Below, one piece after another: positions 1 to 5,506 of a stretch of DNA of 5,649 nucleotides. The stretch spans positions 1 to 5,649 of the forward strand of contig JALAGW010000258.1 in NCBI GenBank assembly GCA_022712235.1. The letters are read 5' to 3'. The stretch comes from Brevundimonas sp. GTDB lineage: Bacteria > Pseudomonadota > Alphaproteobacteria > Caulobacterales > Caulobacteraceae. Made by a program: the position numbers and the translations under genes. Below the pieces are notes generated by a model, which saw only the letters and a list, made by a program, of their open reading frames with translations, was not told where the DNA came from and ran no database searches. Numbering within the stretch: the first letter of the stretch is position 1; the number at the start of each line of letters is the position of its first letter.

Positions 1-67
1 TCCTTGAGCGGCACGGCGTCAACACGCCGCTGACGCAGGAGCCGATCGACGCCGTGCCGCTCAAGGA
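1..67. repeat. Perfect 20-bp inverted repeat with 27-base spacer
   Basis: Bases 1-20 (beginning tccttgagcggc) are the exact reverse complement of bases 48-67 (ending gccgctcaagga). The spacer is 21-47. The left arm begins at the first base of the window, so the repeat may extend further left. It lies inside the plus-strand coding frame. It could be a natural stem-loop, or a fold-back artefact if the window starts at a contig end. Confidence 0.85.
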
Positions 68-374
68 CGCGCCCGCGCCGGTCGCGCCACCCAGGCCCAA
101 GCCTGACCTCAAGCCAGAAGCCGTCGCGCCGGAACCCGAGCCGACCAAGGCCGAGACGCCGAGCGTCACCCCCGTCGGCGAGCCCGGCTCCTGTCTGGTC
201 GAGATCGGCGAGGCCCGTTCGAAACGTCTGGTCGAGCGCTGCATCGCCGTCAGCCCCGCCACCCGTCCGCCCTGCAACAGCGCCAACCCCTGCGACATGA
301 TCCAGGGCGAGATCGACCGGTCCTGCGCCATGTACGGACCCGATGAGGAGAAGCCGAAGGCGTGCGGGGCCTGA
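1..374 (+). CDS. Unrecognised Pro-rich, Cys-rich protein, C-terminal part (5' end outside window)
   Basis: The reading frame is open from base 3 to the TGA at 372-374, giving 123 visible residues, so the true start lies upstream of the window. The GTG at 54 is internal and is not a credible start, because the frame reads through it from the edge. Visible residues 22-62 are rich in Pro, Lys, Glu and Ala, as in flexible periplasmic or surface linkers. Residues 63-123 carry six cysteines (64, 80, 91, 97, 108, 121), including the motif SPATRPPCNSANPCDMI, and look like a small folded domain that could hold disulfides or metal. I do not recognise a family. Export to the periplasm is an inference from the linker and cysteines; no signal peptide is in view. 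The gene is convergent with pnp, so it is not part of the ribosomal operon. Reality of the gene is fairly sure, function unknown. Confidence 0.7.
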   Translation, partial: LERHGVNTPLTQEPIDAVPLKDAPAPVAPPRPKPDLKPEAVAPEPEPTKAETPSVTPVGEPGSCLVEIGEARSKRLVERCIAVSPATRPPCNSANPCDMIQGEIDRSCAMYGPDEEKPKACGA

Positions 375-394
375 GCCCTCACCCTCGTCCCCGG

Positions 395-419
395 CCCTTC
401 CCTCCTTGAGGGGGAAGGG
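395..419 (+). terminator. Possible terminator or palindromic element after the plus-strand gene
   Basis: Bases 395-404 pair with 410-419 (10 bp, one G-T wobble, five-base loop), starting 20 bases after the TGA of the plus-strand gene. The following bases (agattctct) are only moderately T-rich, so this would be a weak intrinsic terminator. C-rich/G-rich palindromes of this kind are also common intergenic repeats in Caulobacterales, so it may be a repeat copy. The structure is seen directly; the role is inferred. Confidence 0.45.
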
Positions 420-441
420 AGATTCTCTGTCGAGCCCCAAG

Positions 442-471
442 AAAAAAGGCCCCGCTGTTTCCAGCGGGGCC
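442..471 (-). terminator. Intrinsic terminator of pnp (possibly bidirectional)
   Basis: GGCCCCGCTG at 448-457 pairs perfectly with 462-471 around a four-base loop. Read on the minus strand, the stem is followed by six T (plus-strand A at 442-447) and then CTT, the classic Rho-independent form. It starts 28 bases past the pnp stop codon. On the plus strand the stem is followed by ctcttcattt, a weaker T-rich tract, so it may also stop transcription from the convergent gene. Confidence 0.93.
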
Positions 472-499
472 CTCTTCATTTCAACCGTGAAGCTGTCGC

Positions 500-2722
500 T
501 TAGTCGCGACGGCGACGGCCGCGATCGCCGCCTTCACGCTTCGGACGACCGCCGGTGTCTTCCGACAGCGGGGCTTCACCGCGTTCAGCGCGCTCGGCAT
601 TGATCTTGTCGGTGATGTCTTCGCCCGTGGCCTGGTCGACGACCTTCATCGACAGCTTGGTCTTGCCGCGATCGTCGAAGCCCAGGAACTTGACCTTGAC
701 CTCCTGGCCTTCCGACAGGACGTCGGCCGGGTTGGCGACGCGTTCCAGAGCGATCTGGGACACGTGGACCAGGCCGTCCTTGGCGCCGAAGAAGTTCACG
801 AAGGCGCCGAAGTCGACGACCTTGACCACCTTGCCGGTGTAGATCGCGCCCATTTCCGGCTCGGCGGCGATGGAGTTGATCCAGTTCTTGGCGGCGTCGA
901 TCTTCTCCTGGTCGTTGGCGGCGACCTTGATGGTGCCGTCATCGCCGATGTCGATCTTGGCGCCGGTCTTCTCGACGATCTCGCGGATCACCTTGCCGCC
1001 CGAACCGATCACTTCGCGGATCTTGTCGACCGGGATCTTGATGGTTTCGATCTTGGGCGCGTGCTCGCCCAGCTCGGCGCGCGGGGCGTCCATGGCCTTC
1101 GACATTTCGTCGAGGATGTGCAGACGGCCGGCCGAAGCCTGGGTCAGGGCCTGCTCCATGATCTGCTTGGTGATGCCGGCGACCTTGATGTCCATCTGAA
1201 GGCTGGTGATGCCTTCCGAGGTGCCCGCGACCTTGAAGTCCATGTCGCCCAGGTGATCTTCGTCACCCAGGATGTCCGACAGGATGGCGAACTCGCCCGA
1301 CGGCTCCAGGATCAGACCCATGGCGATGCCCGAGACCGGACGGACCAGCGGCACGCCGGCGTCCATCAGAGCCAGCGACGAACCGCAGACCGTGGCCATC
1401 GAGGACGAGCCGTTGGACTCGGTGATCTCGGAGACCAGACGGATGGTGTAGGGGAAGTCTTCCTTGGTCGGCAGCATCGGACGGATGGCGCGCCAGGCCA
1501 GCTTGCCGTGACCGATTTCGCGACGGCCGGGCGAGCCCATGCGGCCGGCTTCACCCACCGAATAGGGGGGGAAGTTGTAGTGCAGCAGGAAGCTTTCCTT
1601 GTAGGTGCCCTGCAGGCTGTCGATGTACTGCTCGTCCTCGCCGGTGCCGAGCGTGGCGACGACCAGGGCCTGGGTTTCACCGCGCGTGAACAGCGACGAA
1701 CCGTGAGTGCGCGGCAGGACGCCGACTTCCGAAACGATGGCGCGGACCTTGTCCAAGGCGCGACCGTCGACGCGGTGCGCGTTCTCGATGATGTCGCGAC
1801 GCAGGACCTCGGCTTCGCATTCCTTGAAGGCGGCCGAGAACTTGGAGGCGTCGACGCCCTCGGGGTTCTCGTCGGTCTTCACCAGGGCGGCGGCGGCGGT
1901 CTTCTTGGCCACGTCGACGCCCGAACGGCGCTCATACTTGCCCGGATGGGCGTAGGCGGCCTTAATGTCTTCGCCGACCAGCTTCTTGATCGAGGCGACG
2001 ACGTCCGAGTGGTCTTCGGCCTGGAAGTCGAAGGGCTCCTTGGCGGCGTGCTCGGCCAGGTCGATGATGGCGTCGATGACCGGCTGCATGCCCGCGTGCG
2101 CGAACATCAAGGCCTCGAGCATCTTCTCTTCCGACAGCTCCTTGGCTTCGGATTCGACCATCATCAGGGCGTCTTGCGTGCCGGCGACGACCAGGTCCAG
2201 GGCGCTTTCACCCATCTGGTCGATGGCGGGGTTCAGAACCAGCTCGCCGTCGATCAGGCCGACGCGCGCGGCGCCGATCGGACCCATGAAGGGCACGCCC
2301 GAGATGGTCAGGGCGGCCGAGGCGGCGACCATGCCCAGGACGTCCGGGTCATTCTCCATGTCGTGCTGCAGCACGGTGACGACGACCTGGGTCTCGTTCT
2401 TAAAGCCCTTGACGAACAGGGGGCGGATCGGACGGTCGATCAGGCGCGAGACCAGGGTCTCTTTCTCGCTGGGACGACCTTCACGCTTGAAGTAGCCGCC
2501 CGGGATCTTGCCGGCGGCGAAGGTCTTTTCCTGGTAGTTGACGGTCAGCGGGAAGAAGTCCAGGCCCGGCTTGGGCGCGCGGCCATAGACGACGGTGGCC
2601 AGGACCACGGTCTCGCCGTAGGTCGCCAAAACGGCGCCGTCAGCCTGACGGGCGATGCGGCCGGTTTCCAGCGTCAGCGGGCGGCCGGCCCACTCGATCG
2701 TCTTGCGTTTGATATCGAACAT
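500..2722 (-). CDS. pnp: Polyribonucleotide nucleotidyltransferase (PNPase)
   Basis: PNPase degrades RNA 3' to 5' by phosphorolysis, releasing nucleoside diphosphates; it forms a cytoplasmic trimer and is a usual degradosome partner of RNase E. The 740 residues show the full architecture: first RNase PH domain (about 10-145), helical linker, second RNase PH domain (about 325-460 and on), KH domain (about 560-620, GSGG loop at 573-576) and S1 domain (about 622-692). The active-site block SDILGDEDHLGDMDFKVAG lies at 482-500; D489, D495 and K497 correspond to E. coli D486, D492 and K494. I chose the ATG at 2720-2722 because MFDIKRKTIEW is the normal family N-terminus; an in-frame ATG at 2818 would add 32 unrelated residues and lacks a ribosome site. 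The local ribosome site is only purine-rich (GAAAGAAG). The protein is somewhat longer than the E. coli enzyme because of a basic tail ending in RGRRRRD. It is last in the cluster, before a strong terminator. Confidence 0.98.
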   Translation of the reverse strand: MFDIKRKTIEWAGRPLTLETGRIARQADGAVLATYGETVVLATVVYGRAPKPGLDFFPLTVNYQEKTFAAGKIPGGYFKREGRPSEKETLVSRLIDRPIRPLFVKGFKNETQVVVTVLQHDMENDPDVLGMVAASAALTISGVPFMGPIGAARVGLIDGELVLNPAIDQMGESALDLVVAGTQDALMMVESEAKELSEEKMLEALMFAHAGMQPVIDAIIDLAEHAAKEPFDFQAEDHSDVVASIKKLVGEDIKAAYAHPGKYERRSGVDVAKKTAAAALVKTDENPEGVDASKFSAAFKECEAEVLRRDIIENAHRVDGRALDKVRAIVSEVGVLPRTHGSSLFTRGETQALVVATLGTGEDEQYIDSLQGTYKESFLLHYNFPPYSVGEAGRMGSPGRREIGHGKLAWRAIRPMLPTKEDFPYTIRLVSEITESNGSSSMATVCGSSLALMDAGVPLVRPVSGIAMGLILEPSGEFAILSDILGDEDHLGDMDFKVAGTSEGITSLQMDIKVAGITKQIMEQALTQASAGRLHILDEMSKAMDAPRAELGEHAPKIETIKIPVDKIREVIGSGGKVIREIVEKTGAKIDIGDDGTIKVAANDQEKIDAAKNWINSIAAEPEMGAIYTGKVVKVVDFGAFVNFFGAKDGLVHVSQIALERVANPADVLSEGQEVKVKFLGFDDRGKTKLSMKVVDQATGEDITDKINAERAERGEAPLSEDTGGRPKREGGDRGRRRRD

Positions 2723-2738
2723 TTTTCTTCTTTCGTCT

Positions 2739-2761
2739 CCCGCGGGCGTATTCCCGGCGGG
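2739..2761 (-). promoter_or_regulatory. Stem-loop just upstream of the pnp start region
   Basis: On the minus strand CCCGC (2761-2757) pairs with GCGGG (2743-2739), continued after one unpaired C by GGG/CCC, with a six-base loop AATACG. It ends 16 bases before the pnp ATG. A hairpin this close to the start could affect ribosome loading or serve as a decay or autoregulation site. The pairing is visible; the role is inferred. Confidence 0.4.
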
Positions 2762-2800
2762 GGTGTGTGGAGCCTCGGGCTGTTCAGTCCCTCGGTCCCG

Positions 2801-2828
2801 AAAACCCGGTCGCGCCATCGCGTCCGGG
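2801..2828 (-). terminator. Terminator-like hairpin in the rpsO-pnp leader
   Basis: On the minus strand CCCGG-A-CGCG, loop ATGG, CGCG-A-CCGGG forms a nine-pair stem with one A-A mismatch (2828-2805), followed directly by TTTT (2804-2801). This is the shape of a weak intrinsic terminator, which could partly stop rpsO transcription before pnp. The loop holds the alternative in-frame ATG at 2816-2818, which argues against use of that start. The short T tract makes full termination unlikely. Confidence 0.45.
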
Positions 2829-2900
2829 CGGATGGAGCAAGGACCGTCCTGGCCCTCGCGTCTGCGCCGTTGAAAGACCTGCGGCGCGCAGGAAGCTCTT

Positions 2901-2929
2901 GGTATTCACACTCCCGAAGCGAACGACAA
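2901..2929 (-). promoter_or_regulatory. Candidate promoter for pnp
   Basis: On the minus strand TTGTCG (2929-2924) and AATACC (2906-2901) are separated by exactly 17 bases. They match the sigma-70 -35 and -10 consensus at four and three of six positions. The place is sensible, as E. coli also has a pnp promoter between rpsO and pnp. The -10 match is poor, so this is a guess from position and spacing. Confidence 0.25.
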
Positions 2930-2962
2930 TCCGCCTCACAGGGAAGTGCTCTAGGTGCGGAA

Positions 2963-2992
2963 CGAGGCGCGGACGTGTCCGCCCGCGCCTCG
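2963..2992 (-). other. Strong GC stem-loop downstream of rpsO
   Basis: Ten perfect base pairs join 2963-2972 (cgaggcgcgg) to 2983-2992, with a ten-base loop, starting 29 bases after the rpsO stop codon. Only two T follow it on the minus strand, so it is not a standard intrinsic terminator. It may protect the 3' end of rpsO mRNA or mark a processing site between rpsO and pnp. The structure is certain by inspection; the role is inferred. Confidence 0.55.
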
Positions 2993-3021
2993 AGAAATCT
3001 ATCCGCTGCCGGTCGGCCGCC

Positions 3022-3291
3022 TTAGCGACGCAGGCCCAGCTTGGTGATCAGAGCGGTGTAACGCTCGCGATCGACCTTGATCAGGTGGTCCAGAAGACGA
3101 CGACGCTGCGAGACCATCTTCAGAAGGCCGCGACGCGAGTGGTTGTCTTTCTTGTGGGTCTTGAAGTGCTCGGTCAGGTTGGCGATGCGTTCCGAGAGGA
3201 TCGCGACCTGGACCTCGGCCGAGCCGGTGTCTGCAGCCGAACGAGCGTTGTCAGCGATGACTTCGCCCTTGCGTTGAGCCGTAATCGACAT
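3022..3291 (-). CDS. rpsO: 30S ribosomal protein S15
   Basis: S15 is a primary binder of the central domain of 16S rRNA and contributes to a bridge with the 50S subunit. The 89-residue length is typical. The family core is plain: DTGSAEVQVAILSERI (21-36), then NLTEHFKTHKKDNHSRRGLL (38-57), which contains the rRNA-contacting His, Asp and Ser residues, then QRRRLLDHL (62-70) and the usual C-terminus KLGLRR. The start ATG at 3289-3291 has a good ribosome site, GGAG at 3302-3299, seven bases upstream. It lies 47 bases after truB and 299 bases before pnp, the standard order. In several bacteria S15 represses its own mRNA by binding the leader; the short leader here has structure consistent with this but does not prove it. 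Confidence 0.98.
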   Translation of the reverse strand: MSITAQRKGEVIADNARSAADTGSAEVQVAILSERIANLTEHFKTHKKDNHSRRGLLKMVSQRRRLLDHLIKVDRERYTALITKLGLRR

Positions 3292-3298
3292 CGAGAGT

Positions 3299-3311
3299 CT
3301 CCATGTTGGAG
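3299..3311 (-). promoter_or_regulatory. Small hairpin holding the rpsO ribosome-binding site
   Basis: On the minus strand CTCC (3311-3308), loop AACAT, GGAG (3302-3299) forms a four-pair hairpin in which GGAG is the rpsO ribosome-binding site. Four pairs are weak, but two are G-C pairs at each end region and the site could be masked when stabilised by S15. Autoregulation is an inference from the known behaviour of the family. Confidence 0.3.
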
Positions 3312-3338
3312 CCCTGTCGCGCCGCCCGAAAACGAGCG

Positions 3339-4271
3339 CTAGGGGAGATTGAAAACGCGGTCGGGTTCAAGCCGACCGGCCCGCAGACTGCAAAGAGCGA
3401 CCAGGGTTTCTCCCGCGAAGGCCGACACCGTGCGCGAACCGGCGGAAAGCTGGCTCTTCAAGGTCTCAACCTGACGGGGGAGCAGAACGATCGGCCGTCC
3501 CTGCCTCAGCGAGAAGGCGTCCTGTTCCGTAACGGCCAGATCCGGGATGTCGTCCAGAGCGGTCGAAACGGGCAGCAAGCCTTCCAAGGCGGCGCCCTTA
3601 TGCGCCAGATCGACGAGAAAATCCAGAGTGACGGCGTTCTCGGTCGAGAACGGCCCCACCCGCTCGCGCCGCAGGGCCGAAACATGCCCTTCAGCGCCCA
3701 GTAGGGCGGCCAGGTCGCGGGCCAGGGACCGGACATAGACGCCCTTGCCCGTGCGCATCGTGATCTCGACGTGATCGGCGTCCGGGGCGTCGGTCACCGC
3801 CGCCTCATGGATCACGACCTTGCGCGCTTCCAGTTCGAACTCGGCGCCGTCGCGGGCCAGGTCATAGGCCCGCTCGCCGTTGACGCGGATGGCCGAAAAC
3901 TGGGGCGGGACCTGGTCGATCTCGCCGACGAAGGCCGGCAGGGCCGCCTTGACCGCCTCGGCCGAGGGGCGGACGTCCGAGCGAGCAATGATCTCGCCCT
4001 CGCGGTCGATGCTGTCGGTCGAGACGCCCCAGTGGATGGTGAAGCGATAGACCTTCTCGGCGTCCATCATGAAGGGCACGGTCTTGGTCGCCTCGCCGAG
4101 CGCAATCGGCAGGATGCCCGAGGCCAGGGGGTCCAGCGTCCCGGCGTGGCCCGCCTTCTGGGCGTCGAACAGGCGACGGATCTTGGTCACCGCCTCGGTC
4201 GAACCCATTTCGAACGGCTTGTCCAGGCAGACCCAGCCGTTGACGATCTCACCCTTCTTGCGACGCGCCAT
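3339..4271 (-). CDS. truB: tRNA pseudouridine(55) synthase
   Basis: TruB converts uridine 55 in the T loop of most tRNAs to pseudouridine in the cytoplasm. The protein has 310 residues, close to E. coli TruB. It opens with GWVCLDKP (12-19), and the catalytic motif AGHAGTLDPLASG (40-52) places the nucleophilic aspartate at D47. Y75 and R181 (in VYVRSLARDLA) match the other active-site residues. Residues from about 235 form the C-terminal domain seen in proteobacterial TruB. I chose the ATG at 4269-4271: the open frame extends 13 residues further to 4310, but that stretch overlaps the end of rbfA and is not family-like. The start lies four bases after the rbfA stop, with only weak ribosome sites (GAAG) inside rbfA, so translation is probably coupled to rbfA. 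Confidence 0.97.
   Translation of the reverse strand: MARRKKGEIVNGWVCLDKPFEMGSTEAVTKIRRLFDAQKAGHAGTLDPLASGILPIALGEATKTVPFMMDAEKVYRFTIHWGVSTDSIDREGEIIARSDVRPSAEAVKAALPAFVGEIDQVPPQFSAIRVNGERAYDLARDGAEFELEARKVVIHEAAVTDAPDADHVEITMRTGKGVYVRSLARDLAALLGAEGHVSALRRERVGPFSTENAVTLDFLVDLAHKGAALEGLLPVSTALDDIPDLAVTEQDAFSLRQGRPIVLLPRQVETLKSQLSAGSRTVSAFAGETLVALCSLRAGRLEPDRVFNLP
3352..3378 (-). terminator. Possible attenuator at the end of truB
   Basis: On the minus strand CGGTCGG (3378-3372) pairs with CCGACCG (3364-3358) around the loop CTTGAAC; CG and then TTTT (3355-3352) follow. The hairpin sits in the last codons of truB, upstream of rpsO. Seven pairs and a short, offset T tract suggest at best partial termination, or a leader element for rpsO. 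It may also be a chance result of coding sequence. Confidence 0.3.
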
Positions 4272-4275
4272 CGGC

Positions 4276-4728
4276 TCAGTCTTCGTCCTGATCGTCGGCG
4301 CGCGCCACATCGGCGCGCACGCGCGGGTCGTCGAACAGGCGATCGATGTGGCTGGCCGCGTCGAAGCTCTCGTCGTGACGGAAGCGCAGATCGGGCGTGA
4401 ACTTCATGTCGATATGACGCCCCAGCTGGCCGCGCAGAAACTTGGCGTGGGCGTTCAGCGCCTTGATGATCTCGCTCTCGTGTCCCGCCGTCACCGCCGC
4501 CTCGACGCCCGCGCCCAGGGGTTCGACAAAGCAGGTGGCGTGCTTCAGGTCCGGCGACAGCCGCACCTCCGTCACGGTGATCGACACGCCCAGCAGGGCC
4601 TCGTCGTGGATCTCCTGCTCACGCAGCACGTCGACCAGGGCGTGACGGATCAGTTCGCCGGCACGCAGCTGACGCTGCGACGGCCCCTGGGGCCCGGTGG
4701 CGTTGCGGGTATGTTGCTTGCGGCTCAT
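4276..4728 (-). CDS. rbfA: 30S ribosome-binding factor A
   Basis: RbfA binds the 30S subunit and assists late maturation of the 5' end of 16S rRNA; it is also linked to growth in the cold in E. coli. The 150 residues form one KH-like domain with family motifs: QRQLRAGELIRHALVDVL (18-35), VSITVTEVRLSPDLKHATC (48-66) and LNAHAKFLRGQLGRHIDMKF (91-110), then TPDLRFRHDES (111-121). The tail is acidic, ending DDQDED. It is a little longer than the E. coli protein (133) through short additions at both ends. The start at 4726-4728 is fixed by a strong ribosome site, AAGGAGG at 4741-4735, six bases upstream; the longer frame to 4938 overlaps the upstream gene and is low-complexity Gly/Arg sequence. 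The stop codon lies four bases before truB. Confidence 0.96.
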   Translation of the reverse strand: MSRKQHTRNATGPQGPSQRQLRAGELIRHALVDVLREQEIHDEALLGVSITVTEVRLSPDLKHATCFVEPLGAGVEAAVTAGHESEIIKALNAHAKFLRGQLGRHIDMKFTPDLRFRHDESFDAASHIDRLFDDPRVRADVARADDQDED

Positions 4729-4734
4729 GGTGCG

Positions 4735-4741
4735 CCTCCTT
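4735..4741 (-). promoter_or_regulatory. Strong ribosome-binding site of rbfA
   Basis: On the minus strand AAGGAGG is followed by six bases (CGCACC) and ATG. It is the best ribosome site in the window and decides the rbfA start against longer in-frame alternatives. Confidence 0.85.
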
Positions 4742-4790
4742 CGTCGCTCGCCGGGGATCGGACGCCGGCTGAAAAAGCGAAGGGCGCGGT

Positions 4791-5501
4791 CTAGTCGCGG
4801 ACGGGCTTCAAGTCCAGCTTGGCGGCGTCCTGCTCGGCGCGCGCCGCCGTCCGCATCACCTCGCCCGAGGTCACGGCGCGGAACGGCCGCACGGCCAGAC
4901 CCGCCGCCGACAGCAGATCCGCCGTCCAGTGATTGCACAGATGGCCGATCCAGAAGGTCTCGCGGCTCGCAAAGAAACGGGCGTCGTCGCCGGGCCGGGC
5001 CGCCGCCAGCACCGGTCGTCCCGCCCCGTCCGTGGCCAGCGAGGCCTGCACCCGCGCGCGCAAGGCCGCCATGCCGGCGGACGACAGCCTCAGGGCCTGA
5101 CGATCCCCGGCCCGGAACCGCCGCGCCGGATCGCCCGCCTCTGGGTCCAGCATGACGACCGAGGCGTTGCCCGGCTTGAAGAAGGCCCGCGCGCCGTCGG
5201 CCAGCCGCCCCGAGATCGGGCTCTGATCGACATAGAAGGCCGCGTCGCCCCAGCCGACCAGCACCCAGTCGCCGGGCGCCAGACCCGCCGTGGCCTCGGC
5301 CAGGGGCCCGCCCCCGGCCATCAAGGTCGCGCGCGGCACGGCCAGGTCGGTGTGGAAGCCGTTGTCGAGCAAATAGACCGTCACCCCCGCCTCATCCGGC
5401 GGGGCCGGATAGAGGGCGGAATCACCGGGTCGGGTCAGGGTCCACAGGGCGGCGGCCAGCCCGATCAAGCCCGCCAGCAGGAACCGGCCCGGCGGCGTCA
5501 T
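4791..5501 (-). CDS. DUF2459 / TIGR02117-like membrane-anchored protein
   Basis: I assign this 236-residue protein to the DUF2459 (TIGR02117) family by its motifs: VYLLDNGFHTDLAVP (42-56), DWVLVGWGDAAFYVD (78-92) and HLCNHWTADLLSAAGL (187-202). The family's function is not established. An N-terminal hydrophobic segment (about 7-22, LLAGLIGLAAALW) after a single Arg looks like a signal anchor, putting the rest outside the cytoplasm. H50 near the front and C189 near the back stand in the order expected of circularly permuted papain-like enzymes; that is my inference. I chose the ATG at 5499-5501 because it begins just before the hydrophobic segment and five bases after the upstream stop codon; GAGG lies across that stop, three bases from the ATG, which is close and suggests coupled translation. 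A 62-base gap separates it from rbfA. It has no evident link to ribosome maturation. Confidence 0.8.
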   Translation of the reverse strand: MTPPGRFLLAGLIGLAAALWTLTRPGDSALYPAPPDEAGVTVYLLDNGFHTDLAVPRATLMAGGGPLAEATAGLAPGDWVLVGWGDAAFYVDQSPISGRLADGARAFFKPGNASVVMLDPEAGDPARRFRAGDRQALRLSSAGMAALRARVQASLATDGAGRPVLAAARPGDDARFFASRETFWIGHLCNHWTADLLSAAGLAVRPFRAVTSGEVMRTAARAEQDAAKLDLKPVRD

Positions 5502-5506
5502 GATCC

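Noticed and set aside
1565..1571. Run of seven G (C on the coding strand) in pnp as a slippage or phase-variation site
   Set aside because: It encodes the conserved Phe-Pro-Pro-Tyr of PNPase, the frame is intact, and phase variation of pnp would be implausible.
1886..1900. GCG/CGG triplet run in pnp as a microsatellite
   Set aside because: It encodes a short Ala stretch in the linker between the RNase PH domains and is ordinary for a GC-rich genome.
2723..2818. 32-residue N-terminal extension of PNPase from the ATG at 2818
   Set aside because: It has no ribosome site, is Pro/Gly/Arg-rich and unlike PNPase N-termini, and its ATG sits in a hairpin loop. The start at 2722 matches the family.
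764..3025. Very long plus-strand open frame (753 codons) opposite pnp and its leader
   Set aside because: It lies antisense to an unmistakable pnp, has no family resemblance, and is rich in Asp, Gly, Val, Arg and His as expected from the complement of GC-rich codons. Long antisense frames are normal at this GC content.
4272..4310. 13-residue extension of TruB into rbfA
   Set aside because: It overlaps the end of rbfA and is not family-like; the ATG at 4271 gives the normal N-terminus.
4750..4769. Five-pair stem between the DUF2459 gene and rbfA as a terminator
   Set aside because: The T run lies before the stem on the minus strand, not after it, and the stem is short, so it cannot serve as an intrinsic terminator for the upstream gene.
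3771..4794. Plus-strand open frames opposite truB and rbfA (3771-4400 and 4069-4794)
   Set aside because: They are shadows of well-identified minus-strand genes and have no recognisable domains.
4729..4938. N-terminal extension of RbfA overlapping the DUF2459 gene
   Set aside because: The sequence is low-complexity Gly/Arg and lies out of frame with a real gene, while AAGGAGG directly precedes the ATG at 4728.
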